Assembly (NCBI RefSeq): GCF_019711435.1
Contig: NZ_JAIGNK010000001.1
Location: forward strand, 620,001-684,000
DNA: 64,000 bases
From: Qipengyuania polymorpha
GTDB taxonomy: Bacteria > Pseudomonadota > Alphaproteobacteria > Sphingomonadales > Sphingomonadaceae
Reading direction: 5' to 3'
Made by a program: the position numbers and the translations under genes
The notes under the pieces: generated by a model
Told to the model about the DNA's origin: nothing
The model's input: the letters and a program-made list of their open reading frames with translations, nothing else
The model's database searches: none
Shown: positions 50,983 through 60,077 of the stretch, piece after piece
Numbering within the stretch: the stretch's first letter is position 1
How the letters are laid out: each line of letters starts with the position of its first letter

Positions 50983-51450
50983 ATGGACAAGGTGCCGATG
51001 CTGCAAGAGGGCTATGAAAAACTGACCGCGGACCTCAAGGCTCTGCGGGCCGAACGTCCGCAAATCGTCGATGCAATCGAGGAAGCGCGTGCGCATGGCG
51101 ACCTTTCGGAAAATGCCGAGTATCACGCTGCCAAGGAACGCCAGGGCCAGGTCGAAGCGATGATCGGCGACCTCGAAGGCAAGATCGGCCGCGCGCAGAT
51201 TATCGACCCCACCACGCTTTCTGGCGACAAGGTCATTTTCGGCGCGACGGTGACGCTGCTCGACGAAGACGACAAGCCGGTGAAGTACCAGATTGTCGGC
51301 CAGACCGAGGCGGATGCGAGCAAGGGCCGTATCAGCTACACCTCGCCGATCGCGCGTGCGCTGATCGGCAAGAAGGTCGATGATGAAATCGAAGTCACCG
51401 TGCCGAGCGGCGACAAGTTCTACCTCGTCGAGAAAATCGAATTCGTCTGA
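50983..51450 (+). CDS. greA: Transcription elongation factor GreA
   Basis: 155 residues. The N-terminal coiled coil is [20 protein letters not shown], with the tip acidic [15 protein letters not shown]. The C-terminal FKBP-like domain includes [18 protein letters not shown]. GreA rescues backtracked RNA polymerase by stimulating transcript cleavage. It follows carB at 112 bases and is probably transcribed from its own promoter. Confidence 0.97.
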   Translation: MDKVPMLQEGYEKLTADLKALRAERPQIVDAIEEARAHGDLSENAEYHAAKERQGQVEAMIGDLEGKIGRAQIIDPTTLSGDKVIFGATVTLLDEDDKPVKYQIVGQTEADASKGRISYTSPIARALIGKKVDDEIEVTVPSGDKFYLVEKIEFV

Positions 51451-51454
51451 TGTA

Positions 51455-51500
51455 ATTGCTGTCCGGCCCGCGCGTCCTCGTGCAGGGCCGGGCGGGCAAT
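51455..51500. terminator. Hairpin between convergent greA and GNAT gene
   Basis: CCGGCCC (51463-51469) pairs with GGGCCGG (51485-51491) around a 15-base loop, flanked by a further ATTGC/GCAAT arm. There is no long T-run, so it is a likely but weak terminator for either direction. Confidence 0.4.
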
Positions 51501-51501
51501 A

Positions 51502-52023
51502 TCACGCGCCGAACAGGCGACCCGTCTTTTTCGGGGCTGCCTTCGCCACTTCGATTTCGCGCACCATCGCCCAGTTGGTGATTTCCACGCCCTCGATTTC
51601 GAAGGTGCGCTTCTTCATCGCCGTATAGCCGGCGCTTTCGAAAGCCGGCTTGGCGATTTCGCTCGCCTCGGTGAAGAGGTGGGTAATGCCGTGATACTTG
51701 GCGTAGGCGGCTGCCGTTTCGAGCAGCGTTGCTGCCAGTCCTTCCTTGGTGTGGTCGGGATGGCAGTAGAGATGGTCGAGGTGTCCGGTGGGCTCGAGCA
51801 GGGCATAGGCCACCGGCGTGTCGTCATCATCCGCGGCGATGAAAAACAGCGAACCTGCCTGCGCATGCTCGTCGTAGTAATCCGCGCCCGGATAATGTTC
51901 GAGCCAGGCCTCGACCTGCTCTTCGCTATAGGCTTCCGGTCCGATCTCGCCGATTGCGGCGCGCCCCAGCGCTTCCAGCGCTTCGGCATCGCCTTCCTCG
52001 AATGACCGGATCGAATAGCCCAT
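51502..52023 (-). CDS. GNAT family N-acetyltransferase
   Basis: 173 residues. A single GNAT domain: YSIRSFEEGDAEALEALGRA at the start, LYCHPDHTKEGLAATLLETA as the acetyl-CoA loop, and a C-terminal SAGYTAMKKRTFEIEGVEI segment. It resembles the PhnO/RimI-type N-acetyltransferases that act on small amines or peptides; the substrate cannot be guessed. It lies 15 bases after the DUF4170 gene. Confidence 0.85.
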   Translation of the reverse strand: MGYSIRSFEEGDAEALEALGRAAIGEIGPEAYSEEQVEAWLEHYPGADYYDEHAQAGSLFFIAADDDDTPVAYALLEPTGHLDHLYCHPDHTKEGLAATLLETAAAYAKYHGITHLFTEASEIAKPAFESAGYTAMKKRTFEIEGVEITNWAMVREIEVAKAAPKKTGRLFGA

Positions 52024-52038
52024 TGCGTGTCTGCTGCC

Positions 52039-52269
52039 TTATGCTTCCGGGTCGAGCAGCTTGTGCAGGTGGACGATGACGTATTTCATTTCCGCATCGT
52101 CGACCGTGCGCTGGGCGTTGCCGCGCCAGGCGCTCTCGGCGTCTTCATAGGTCGAGAACACGCCAGCGACGTGGATGCTCTCGGGGTCGGAAAAGGTTAC
52201 GCTGCGCGGGTCGGTCACGCGGCCGCCCATCACGAGATAGAGCGTCTGTTTGCTCTCTTTTTCTTCCAT
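52039..52269 (-). CDS. DUF4170 protein
   Basis: 76 residues. LYLVMGGRVTDPRSVTFSDP and GVFSTYEDAESAWRGNAQRT are the hallmark of DUF4170, small alphaproteobacterial proteins of unknown function, often near lipid A or inositol-phosphatase genes elsewhere. Here it is upstream of a GNAT gene and downstream of the stress/envelope group. Confidence 0.88.
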   Translation of the reverse strand: MEEKESKQTLYLVMGGRVTDPRSVTFSDPESIHVAGVFSTYEDAESAWRGNAQRTVDDAEMKYVIVHLHKLLDPEA

Positions 52270-52320
52270 TGGTCCGTTCTTCCATTTGGGGAGGAGATAC
52301 GGCCACGCCCCATAGCGGAA

Positions 52321-52350
52321 GCGGCGCGACAGGCAACCCTGTCACGCCGC
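52321..52350 (-). terminator. Stable hairpin downstream of the stress/envelope group
   Basis: GCGGCG-GACAGG pairs with CCTGTC-CGCCGC around CAAC, 13 bp with one wobble on the minus strand. It lies about 25 bases past the last gene of the group but lacks a T-run, so it may stabilise the 3' end rather than terminate. Confidence 0.45.
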
Positions 52351-52375
52351 TACGCTGGTTTGGTTTAGATTCGGT

Positions 52376-52885
52376 TTAGCTGCCGAGGCGTGCGCGCAGA
52401 TCGCGATAGGCTCGCGACGACTTGCGGTTGGCGCGGCGGCCGCTCGAGCGGAGCGTATCGCTCATCGAATCGAGACGGTAACCGGCATCGCGCTTCAGGC
52501 GGCGGGCCTGCGTTCCTGCCGCATCGCCGAGATCTTCCACTTTGTCGGTAGCGCTTTCGACCATCGACAGGCCGTAGGCCAGTGCGGCATCGGCCGCATA
52601 GGAAGCCCACGAACCGCCGCGGCGACCGAGGTCGCGACCGCGCTTGGTCATCGCGCCGATGGCGAGACCGATGGTGATGGCACCGGCAATCGTGGCAATC
52701 GGGTGCTTCTTTGCGAATTCGACAGCGCTGTCGGCCACGTCCTTGGCCTGGTCGAGAACGCTGCGCTCTTCATGGCGCTTCTCGCCTGCCTCGATACGGG
52801 CACGAAGCTGTTCGCGCTTTTCCTGATCGGTCAGTTTGCTGTCTGCGCTGATGGGGGTGACATTGGTCGTCGCGGTGTCGGACAT
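52376..52885 (-). CDS. ElaB/YqjD-like membrane-linked stress protein
   Basis: 169 residues. The N-terminal half is charged and helical, followed by a short Gly/Ala membrane region (PIATIAGAITIGLAIGAM) and a basic tail (RRLKRDAGYRLD, RRANRKSSRAYRDLRARLGS). The layout resembles YqjD/ElaB proteins, which are tail-anchored, bind ribosomes and rise in stationary phase; the order of helix and tail differs, so this is a guess. A GGAAC-N17-CGTT promoter lies directly upstream. Confidence 0.65.
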   Translation of the reverse strand: MSDTATTNVTPISADSKLTDQEKREQLRARIEAGEKRHEERSVLDQAKDVADSAVEFAKKHPIATIAGAITIGLAIGAMTKRGRDLGRRGGSWASYAADAALAYGLSMVESATDKVEDLGDAAGTQARRLKRDAGYRLDSMSDTLRSSGRRANRKSSRAYRDLRARLGS

Positions 52886-52917
52886 TACATACCTCTTGAA
52901 TTCGTGTTCGATAAATC

Positions 52918-52943
52918 AACGATTTGGACCGCGCTACCGTTCC
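52918..52943 (-). promoter_or_regulatory. EcfG-type general stress promoter (internal)
   Basis: Minus strand GGAAC (52943-52939), 17-base spacer, CGTT (52921-52918), matching the alphaproteobacterial EcfG consensus. It overlaps the last codons of the upstream gene and lies about 35 bases before the 52885 start. Confidence 0.7.
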
Positions 52944-53266
52944 GAATATGCTCCCTCTTCGTCCCATTCCCCGTCCGCTTCATCCGGCTCCAGCCCCAAG
53001 AGCGAAAGGAGGGGGTTGCGCGCGAACCATACCGCGACGGCGGCAAGGAGCGCGGCGAGCGCCCCCTTGTTGTCTTCGGCAACCTCGATCGCTTCTTCGT
53101 AAAGGTCCAGCGCACCTTCCTTGGCGCGGTCCATGATGCGATCACCCACACCCTTGTGCGCAAGGTCGGCCTTCAGGTGCTTGATATCGGCATCGACGAG
53201 AGCCCTGGCAGAATCGCGCAGGTACTTATCCTCGAGCATGCGGGTCTTGCGGTCACTCATCGCCAT
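52934..53266 (-). CDS. Small membrane protein of the stress/envelope group
   Basis: 110 residues. A charged helical N-terminus (RTRMLEDKYLRDSARALVDAD) leads to one membrane helix (GALAALLAAVAVWFARNPLLSLL) and an acidic tail. It overlaps the holin-like gene start-to-stop (14 bases), so they are coupled. No family recognised; YqjK-like size and position. Confidence 0.65.
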   Translation of the reverse strand: MAMSDRKTRMLEDKYLRDSARALVDADIKHLKADLAHKGVGDRIMDRAKEGALDLYEEAIEVAEDNKGALAALLAAVAVWFARNPLLSLLGLEPDEADGEWDEEGAYSER

Positions 53267-53684
53267 CGTCCGTAAATGCCGAGCGGATATCGTCGATACG
53301 GCCCTTGAGGGCCACGAGGAACATGACCCCGAGGATGATCAGGGCAATCGTCACGATCGCCGTTGCAATCCAGGGGCCCACCAGCGGGGCGAGGGCGATC
53401 ACGGCCCCGACCGTCGCCGCGATCAGCGCAAGGTGCAAAACGCCAAAGGCGCCAAGCCCGAAGGCAATGGCACCCTTGAGGCGATTGGCGGCGAAGCTGG
53501 CGCGACTCTTCTGGTATGCGACCTCGGCTTCGGCATAGGTCTTTCCGTCCTCGAACAACGCCAGCACGTCGTCGGCGAGCGACGGGCCATGAACCGGCTC
53601 GTCGCTCGCATCGTCTTCGTAGCTGTCGGGGATGTCGAGCGGGCCTTCATAGCCCGCCCGGTCACCTGTTTCTTCGTCCCTCAT
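53253..53684 (-). CDS. Phage-holin-superfamily (YqjE-like) membrane protein
   Basis: 143 residues. An acidic N-terminus (about 1-60) precedes two adjacent membrane helices (AIAFGLGAFGVLHLALIAA and WIATAIVTIALIILGVMFLV) separated by a tight turn, the pattern of the Phage_holin_3_6/YqjE family. Despite the name, nothing else here looks like a phage; the family is chromosomal and often stress-induced beside YqjD-like genes. Confidence 0.8.
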   Translation of the reverse strand: MRDEETGDRAGYEGPLDIPDSYEDDASDEPVHGPSLADDVLALFEDGKTYAEAEVAYQKSRASFAANRLKGAIAFGLGAFGVLHLALIAATVGAVIALAPLVGPWIATAIVTIALIILGVMFLVALKGRIDDIRSAFTDDGDE

Positions 53685-53707
53685 GCTGCCCCTCTATCCG
53701 CTCGCTA

Positions 53708-54346
53708 TCAGCGACGGAAGAGGCGCGAGAGAAGGAAGCCGGCGACTGCGGCAATGCCGATTGCCGTACCCGGGCTCTTGCGGACGAATTCGCGGCCATC
53801 TTCGACCAGGTCATCGACCGATTTTTCGTCGAGCTTGGCGGCATAATCGTTGAGCGCAGTCGAGGCGCTGCGGGCATAATCGCCATATTTCGCGCCGAGC
53901 TTTTCATCGACCTGATAGGCATTCTCGGAGATGGTGCTGCTGAGCGCACGCAGTCCCTCGCTGGTCTTGACCTTGCCTTCGGTGGCGAGTTCCTTGCCCT
54001 TGACCTTGGCGTCGGCGCCATAGGTCTTGGCTTCGCTCACCCAGTCCTGGCTCTTGCCCTTGGCCTGGCCACGAAGCGCGCCTGCGCGCTCCTTGCCTTC
54101 TGCGCGAAGGGCGGCTGCGCCGGCCTTGGCTTCTTCAAGGGCAGCGTTGAAGCGGCTCTTGGCTTCGGCACGGTGCGGATTGGTAGTGGTGGTTTCGGTG
54201 TCGATTGCAGTGTTGGTCACGGGAGTCATCTCCTTGGCTGCACCCTTCTTCGCCACGGTCTTGCGCGGCTTCTTCGCGGTGCTGGTTTTCTTGGTGGTCG
54301 CGGTCTTGCGCTTCTTGGGCGTTCCGCCTGCGGTTGTGTCGGCCAT
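53708..54346 (-). CDS. Lys/Ala-rich histone-like protein with C-terminal anchor
   Basis: 212 residues. Residues 9-40 are a histone-H1-like Lys/Thr/Ala repeat region (PKKRKTATTKKTSTAKKPRK) that could bind nucleic acid. The middle is a long Ala/Lys/Glu helix. The end, KSPGTAIGIAAVAGFLLSRLFRR, matches the GxxxG-containing tail anchor of ElaB/YqjD. It is the first gene of the leftward group and follows an EcfG-like promoter, suggesting stress-induced envelope or nucleoid/ribosome attachment. Confidence 0.7.
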   Translation of the reverse strand: MADTTAGGTPKKRKTATTKKTSTAKKPRKTVAKKGAAKEMTPVTNTAIDTETTTTNPHRAEAKSRFNAALEEAKAGAAALRAEGKERAGALRGQAKGKSQDWVSEAKTYGADAKVKGKELATEGKVKTSEGLRALSSTISENAYQVDEKLGAKYGDYARSASTALNDYAAKLDEKSVDDLVEDGREFVRKSPGTAIGIAAVAGFLLSRLFRR

Positions 54347-54418
54347 GTGTTTTTTCCGTTTTCCCTCAATTCGTATTCATTTTCCGGGCGTTCTCGGAAA
54401 CCCGGCCTTCTATGGTGC

Positions 54419-54443
54419 AACGCAACTTGCGCGGGTGTGTTCC
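54419..54443 (-). promoter_or_regulatory. EcfG-type general stress promoter (leading)
   Basis: Minus strand GGAAC (54443-54439), 16-base spacer, CGTT (54422-54419). This is a full match to the EcfG consensus GGAAC-N16 to N17-CGTT, about 73 bases before the first gene of the stress/envelope group. Confidence 0.75.
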
Positions 54444-54452
54444 GACGCATAG

Positions 54453-55814
<1,362 letters not shown>

Positions 55815-55818
55815 GCGG

Positions 55819-56070
55819 CTAGTCTTCCGCCCGGTTTTTCGGGTGGAACCAGTATTGCCACACGCCCCAGCCGTTGATGAGCAGGAGCAATCCGTTCATC
55901 GCGGCGAGCGGCATCGCGTCCTGCGTCAGCCCGATATAAATCCATAGCGCCGAGACGAGGCAAAACAGGATGAAGCCCCACGCGGTCGCGCGGCGGCCCA
56001 TGTCGAAGGCTATCATCGATGCGGCCACGACCGTGCCGATGGAGGCAATCCATTCGAGCGGTCCGTTCAT
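55819..56070 (-). CDS. Small three-helix membrane protein
   Basis: 83 residues with three hydrophobic segments (WIASIGTVVAASMIAFDM, GFILFCLVSALWIYIGL, AMNGLLLLINGWGVWQYW). The QY/W-rich C-terminus recalls short alphaproteobacterial membrane proteins of unknown role. Its stop is only four bases from the convergent enolase stop. The longer in-frame extension upstream (MCRTANRQ...) lacks membrane character and was not used. Confidence 0.75.
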   Translation of the reverse strand: MNGPLEWIASIGTVVAASMIAFDMGRRATAWGFILFCLVSALWIYIGLTQDAMPLAAMNGLLLLINGWGVWQYWFHPKNRAED

Positions 56071-56165
56071 GCTGAGCCCTTTCCCATAATTGCCAACTTT
56101 CCCATGATTGCAACGACGGCTTTGGCGCGTTAGCGTTCCGGAATTGCTCTTTGTGGGAGAGGGGC

Positions 56166-57209
56166 TTGGCCAGATTTCCTGTCCATCCAGACGAGGTGAC
56201 TGCCGATTGGCTGTCCGACACATTAGGCGTGTGCGTGTCGGATGTGCGCTGGGAGCCTATCGGCACGGGGCAGGTCGGCGACAGCGTGCGCTTTCATCTC
56301 GAAGGGGAGGGCGCGCCTGCGACCCTAGCCGGAAAATTCCCCGCAGCCGATGACAACAGCCGGGGGACAGCTGCGATGTTCGGTCTCTATGCCAAGGAGG
56401 TCGCGTTCTACCGGCAGGCCGCGCCGCTGCTCGATGTGCGTGTCCCGCAAGTCCAGTTCGCCAATGCCAGCGAGGATGGCAGCGAGTTCATCCTGCTGTT
56501 CGAGGACTTGGGCCCGGCGAGGCAAGGCGACCAGATCAAGGGCTGTGACATTGCTGATGCATGCGCCGCCATGCGGCAAGCGGCTGCCATCCACGCGCCG
56601 AGTTGGGAGAGAGACGAGATTATCGAGGCCGCCTGGATACAGCCGCCCGAAGACCTCGGGGCTAAGGTCGGTGCGATGTACCCGCAAGCTCAGGCCTCTT
56701 TCCGTGAGCGCTATGCCGGCACGCTCGAGCCGGAATACATGGCCGTGTGCGACCAGCTCGCCGAAGCGACCGAGGTTTATTACCGCCGCGACCAAGAGGT
56801 GCAGTGCCTCGTCCATGGCGACTTCCGCCTCGACAACATGCTGTTCGACATTCGCGGCGGGATGGAGCCTATTGCCGTCCTCGACTGGCAGACGGTAACC
56901 GTGGGCAAGGCGATGACCGATGTCGGCTATTTCCTCGGCTGCGGCATCGGGCAGCTCGGCCTCGACCACGAGGAGGAACTGGTCGAGCTCTACCTGGCCG
57001 AGATGGCGCAGCGCGGCGTCACCCTCTCCCGCGAGGCTATCGAACGCGACTACAGGCGCGGCATATTGCACGGTGTTTCGACCGCCGTCTTCAGCGCGGC
57101 CTTCGTCGAGCGCACCGCACGCGGGGACGAGAATTTCCTGTCGATGGCGCGCGGCGCTTGCGCTCTGGCATTGAAGCACGACAGCATCGGGGTCTTGAGG
57201 GAGGAGTAG
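56166..57209 (+). CDS. APH/choline-kinase-like phosphotransferase
   Basis: 347 residues. Protein-kinase-like small-molecule phosphotransferase: nucleotide loop region IGTGQVGDSVRFHLEG, catalytic loop VHGDFRLDNMLFD (HGDxxxxN) and metal Asp in AVLDWQTVTVGKAM. In sphingomonads such genes often accompany lipid, steroid or acyl-CoA catabolism genes. I chose TTG 56166, preceded by GGAGAGG, giving MARFPVHPDEV. It is followed two bases later by the next gene. Confidence 0.85.
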   Translation: MARFPVHPDEVTADWLSDTLGVCVSDVRWEPIGTGQVGDSVRFHLEGEGAPATLAGKFPAADDNSRGTAAMFGLYAKEVAFYRQAAPLLDVRVPQVQFANASEDGSEFILLFEDLGPARQGDQIKGCDIADACAAMRQAAAIHAPSWERDEIIEAAWIQPPEDLGAKVGAMYPQAQASFRERYAGTLEPEYMAVCDQLAEATEVYYRRDQEVQCLVHGDFRLDNMLFDIRGGMEPIAVLDWQTVTVGKAMTDVGYFLGCGIGQLGLDHEEELVELYLAEMAQRGVTLSREAIERDYRRGILHGVSTAVFSAAFVERTARGDENFLSMARGACALALKHDSIGVLREE

Positions 57210-57211
57210 CG

Positions 57212-58303
57212 ATGGCACTTTCAAAAGGCGACGAATACCCGCTCCACCAGACCGCGGAGCCGGTCGCCTATGCCGGCACCGACCGCAATTTCTACGACCG
57301 CTACTTCTTCAACGGCTATGCGCCCGACGGCAGTGGCTTCTTTGCGCTCGCGCTGGGGGTCTATCCGCATCTCGACGTTGCCGACGCGCATTTCAGCTTC
57401 ATCCGCGGCGGCACGCAATACTGCCTTCACGCCAGCTGCGAAATGGGGATGGAGCGGATGGCCATGCGGGTCGGTCCCATCGCCATCGAGGTGGTCGAAC
57501 CGCTGCATGCGCTCAAGGTCACGGTGGACGACACCGATGGCATCGCGGGCGAGTTCACCTTCACCGGCCGCGCCTTTCCCATCGAGGAGCCGCGCTTCAC
57601 CCACCGCATCGGTCCGCGCGCCTTCATGGACTACACGCGCATGACGCAGAACGGCCACTACAACGGTTGGATTTCGCTTGATGGCGAGCGGCAGGACATG
57701 GTCGATGGCACGGCAGGAACGCGCGACCGCAGCTGGGGCGTGCGCCCTATTGGCGCGCGCGACACGCAGCCCATGCCCGGCGCGCCCGTGCCGAGCTTCT
57801 TCTGGCAATGGACCCCCATCAGCTTCCCGACCGGCAGCCTGTTCTTCCACGTCAACAACGATAGCCAAGGCAGGGCATGGAACACGCGCGCCGCCTGGGC
57901 GCCCGATGGTGCCGATGCGCGGGATATCGTCGAAGGCCATGGCAGCATGCGCACGCGGCTCGAGGCTGGCACGCGCTGGCCCTCCGGTGGGACGCTCTCA
58001 CTAGCAGCGCATGGCGCTCCGGAACAGGTGACGTTCGAGCCGCTGGGTCGCTTCCAGATGCGCGGACTCGGTTACACCCATCCCGAGTGGGGTCACGGCA
58101 TGCACCACGGCGCATTGCGGGTGGAGCGGGAGGATATCGACCTTGCCACCCTCGACCCGCTCGCGCCGGAAAACCTGCACGTCCAGACGCTGGTACGCGC
58201 GAATGGCAGCGATGGCCGCGATGGCATCGGCGTATTCGAGCAGCTTATCCTTGGTCCCTTCGCCCCGCTTGGGCTGGAAGGGATGCTCGACGGAGCGGCC
58301 TAA
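57212..58303 (+). CDS. Conserved hypothetical partner of the phosphotransferase
   Basis: 363 residues from ATG 57212, with a GAGGAGT site. Beta-rich, with no signal peptide: [37 protein letters not shown] and the C-terminal [20 protein letters not shown]. The RDRSWGVRP motif suggests a lipocalin/CrtC-like beta-barrel domain, as in DUF7064/DUF7065 proteins. No function is known. Strict pairing with the kinase (two-base gap) suggests a shared pathway. Its stop overlaps the convergent ribH stop. Confidence 0.7.
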   Translation: MALSKGDEYPLHQTAEPVAYAGTDRNFYDRYFFNGYAPDGSGFFALALGVYPHLDVADAHFSFIRGGTQYCLHASCEMGMERMAMRVGPIAIEVVEPLHALKVTVDDTDGIAGEFTFTGRAFPIEEPRFTHRIGPRAFMDYTRMTQNGHYNGWISLDGERQDMVDGTAGTRDRSWGVRPIGARDTQPMPGAPVPSFFWQWTPISFPTGSLFFHVNNDSQGRAWNTRAAWAPDGADARDIVEGHGSMRTRLEAGTRWPSGGTLSLAAHGAPEQVTFEPLGRFQMRGLGYTHPEWGHGMHHGALRVEREDIDLATLDPLAPENLHVQTLVRANGSDGRDGIGVFEQLILGPFAPLGLEGMLDGAA

Positions 58304-58722
58304 CCCGCGAAACGGGACTGCAAATCGAGCAGCGCCAGCGCCGCCTTGGCTGCTTCGCCGCCCTTGTCCTTCTTCGACGGGTCGGCGCGGACGAGGGCCT
58401 GTTCCTCGTTTTCGACCGTGATGATGCCATTGCCGATGGCAATGCCGTCCATGGTCAGCGCCATGATGCCGCGCGCGCTTTCGCCCGCGACGATTTCGAA
58501 GTGATAGGTCTCGCCGCGGATGACCACGCCGATGGCGACGAAGCCGTCATAGCGGCCCGTTTCGGCAGCCATGGCAATGGCTCCGGGAATTTCGAGCGCG
58601 CCGGGGACGGTGAGGACCTCGGCCGAATGGCCGGCGGCTTCGAGCGCGGCCTTGGCGCCCGCCACCAGCATGTCGTTGAGGTGGTCGTAGAAACGCGCTT
58701 CGACGATGAGGAAATTGGCCAT
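58300..58722 (-). CDS. ribH: 6,7-dimethyl-8-ribityllumazine synthase
   Basis: 140 residues from ATG 58722. Substrate-site segments: [51 protein letters not shown] and the catalytic His region. It joins the RibB product (3,4-dihydroxy-2-butanone 4-phosphate) to the pyrimidine intermediate. It begins five bases after ribB, so the two enzymes of the same branch are co-expressed. Confidence 0.95.
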   Translation of the reverse strand: MANFLIVEARFYDHLNDMLVAGAKAALEAAGHSAEVLTVPGALEIPGAIAMAAETGRYDGFVAIGVVIRGETYHFEIVAGESARGIMALTMDGIAIGNGIITVENEEQALVRADPSKKDKGGEAAKAALALLDLQSRFAG

Positions 58723-58727
58723 GTGGG

Positions 58728-59966
58728 TCACTCCGGAATGGGCATGTGGTCGACGATTTCGAGGCCATAGCCTTCAATCGCCACGACGTTGGGCTGGGAA
58801 TTGCTGAGCAGGATCATGTCCTCCACGCCCATGTCGGCGAGGATTTGCGAACCGATGCCGACATTGCGCTCGTCACCCTTGCCGCCATAGCCGCTCGCCG
58901 GCCGGCCGGTGATGATGACGATGATGCCCGAGCCGTGCTCGCCCATCACCTCCATCGCGCGCTGCAGGGTGCGCTTGCGCGGGCCGGGCTTGCCGAGCAC
59001 GTCGTCGAAAATCGAAATCGGGTGGACGCGGGTGAGGGTGGGCTGGCCCTGCTTCACTTCGCCCTTCTGCAGGACATAGCTTTCGCTGCCGTCGACCGTG
59101 TTGCGGTAGGTCAGCATTTTCCAGCTGCCGCCATAGTCGGAATCGAATGTGTCCTCGGCAATGCGCTCGACGAGATGATCGTGGCGCATGCGGTATTCGA
59201 TGAGATCGCGGATGGTGCCGATTTTCATGTCGTGCTTGCGCGCGAAGCTGACGAGGTCGTCGAGACGCGCCATGGTCCCGTCGTCCTTCATGATTTCGCA
59301 AATCACGCCCGAGGGGTTGAGACCGGCAAGACGCGAGATATCGACCGCTGCCTCGGTATGGCCTGCGCGCACCAGCACGCCGCCATCGCGGGCGGTGAGC
59401 GGGAAGACATGGCCGGGGGTGACGATATCGTCCGGGCCCTTGGTCGGGTCGATGGCGACCGAGACAGTGCGCGAGCGGTCGGCGGCGCTGATGCCGGTGG
59501 TGACGCCCGTCTTCGCTTCGATGGAGGTGGTGAAGGCGGTCTGCATGCTCTCGCGATTGTCGCGGCTCATCGGCTCGAGGCCGAGCGCTTTCACGCGTTT
59601 GGTGTCGAGCGAGAGGCAGATGAGCCCGCGGCCATGCGTGGCCATGAAATTAATGGCGTTGGGGGTCGCCATCTGCGCTGGAATGACGAGGTCGCCCTCA
59701 TTCTCGCGGTCTTCGTCATCGACCAGGATAAACATGCGGCCATTGCGCGCTTCGTCGATGATTTCCTCGGCGCCGACGATCACGGGGGTTTCGTCATTGG
59801 CCTCGAGGAAGCTTTCGAGCTTGCCGAGTGTGTCGGCGGTCGGGTTCCAGCTATCCTCGGTGCAATCGCGCAAGGTGTTGGCATGGAGACCGGCGGCGCG
59901 GGCGAGGCCAGCGCGGGTCATGAGGCCGTTTCCGATGAGGGTGCGGACTTTGTCGATGGTGTTCAT
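58728..59966 (-). CDS. ribB: 3,4-dihydroxy-2-butanone 4-phosphate synthase with HTH and RibA-like domains
   Basis: 412 residues, three parts. Residues about 1-58 form an XRE-like helix-turn-helix ([20 protein letters not shown], then [14 protein letters not shown]). Residues about 62-265 are a full RibB domain ([36 protein letters not shown]). The last 140 residues align with GTP cyclohydrolase II but lack its three zinc cysteines and the GRNIGL segment, so this domain should be inactive as RibA. It probably makes the four-carbon precursor of riboflavin and may also bind the TCACA palindromes upstream. Confidence 0.93.
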   Translation of the reverse strand: MNTIDKVRTLIGNGLMTRAGLARAAGLHANTLRDCTEDSWNPTADTLGKLESFLEANDETPVIVGAEEIIDEARNGRMFILVDDEDRENEGDLVIPAQMATPNAINFMATHGRGLICLSLDTKRVKALGLEPMSRDNRESMQTAFTTSIEAKTGVTTGISAADRSRTVSVAIDPTKGPDDIVTPGHVFPLTARDGGVLVRAGHTEAAVDISRLAGLNPSGVICEIMKDDGTMARLDDLVSFARKHDMKIGTIRDLIEYRMRHDHLVERIAEDTFDSDYGGSWKMLTYRNTVDGSESYVLQKGEVKQGQPTLTRVHPISIFDDVLGKPGPRKRTLQRAMEVMGEHGSGIIVIITGRPASGYGGKGDERNVGIGSQILADMGVEDMILLSNSQPNVVAIEGYGLEIVDHMPIPE

Positions 59967-59978
59967 GGCAGCGCCGCT

Positions 59979-59996
59979 ATCACATCGAAATGTGAT
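59979..59996. promoter_or_regulatory. Operator-like palindrome 1 upstream of ribB
   Basis: Perfect dyad ATCACAT-N4-ATGTGAT. It fills the spacer between a possible -35 (TTGCAC, minus strand, 60002-59997) and a weak -10 (TAGCGG, 59979-59974), 13 bases before the ribB ATG. Such a position suits repression. Confidence 0.55.
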
Positions 59997-60009
59997 GTGC
60001 AACCGGAGT

Positions 60010-60024
60010 TCACATTCTGTGTGA
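60010..60024. promoter_or_regulatory. Operator-like palindrome 2 upstream of ribB
   Basis: TCACA-N5-TGTGA, the same half-site as palindrome 1, centred about 30 bases further upstream. Two related dyads in a 110-base divergent region suggest one regulator acting on ribB and perhaps on the acyl-CoA dehydrogenase gene. Confidence 0.5.
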
Positions 60025-60077
60025 GGCGCTGAGCCCCTCGTTGACATAATCCGCATTTCGCCGGAAGCATCCCTCCC

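Noticed and set aside
53253-53684. Holin-like protein as a sign of a prophage
   Set aside because: No other phage genes, no attachment repeats. The protein belongs to the chromosomal YqjE-like group and sits in a stress-gene cluster.
56112-56139. Possible EcfG promoter before the 55819-56070 gene
   Set aside because: The boxes GGAAC and CGTT are there on the minus strand, but the spacer is 19 bases, outside the usual 16-17.
60041-60046. TTGACA as the promoter of the acyl-CoA dehydrogenase gene
   Set aside because: At 17-base spacing there is no -10 box, and the implied start would fall after the ATG.
59967-60077. FMN riboswitch before ribB
   Set aside because: The leader is too short and holds palindromes, not the conserved RFN-element stems.
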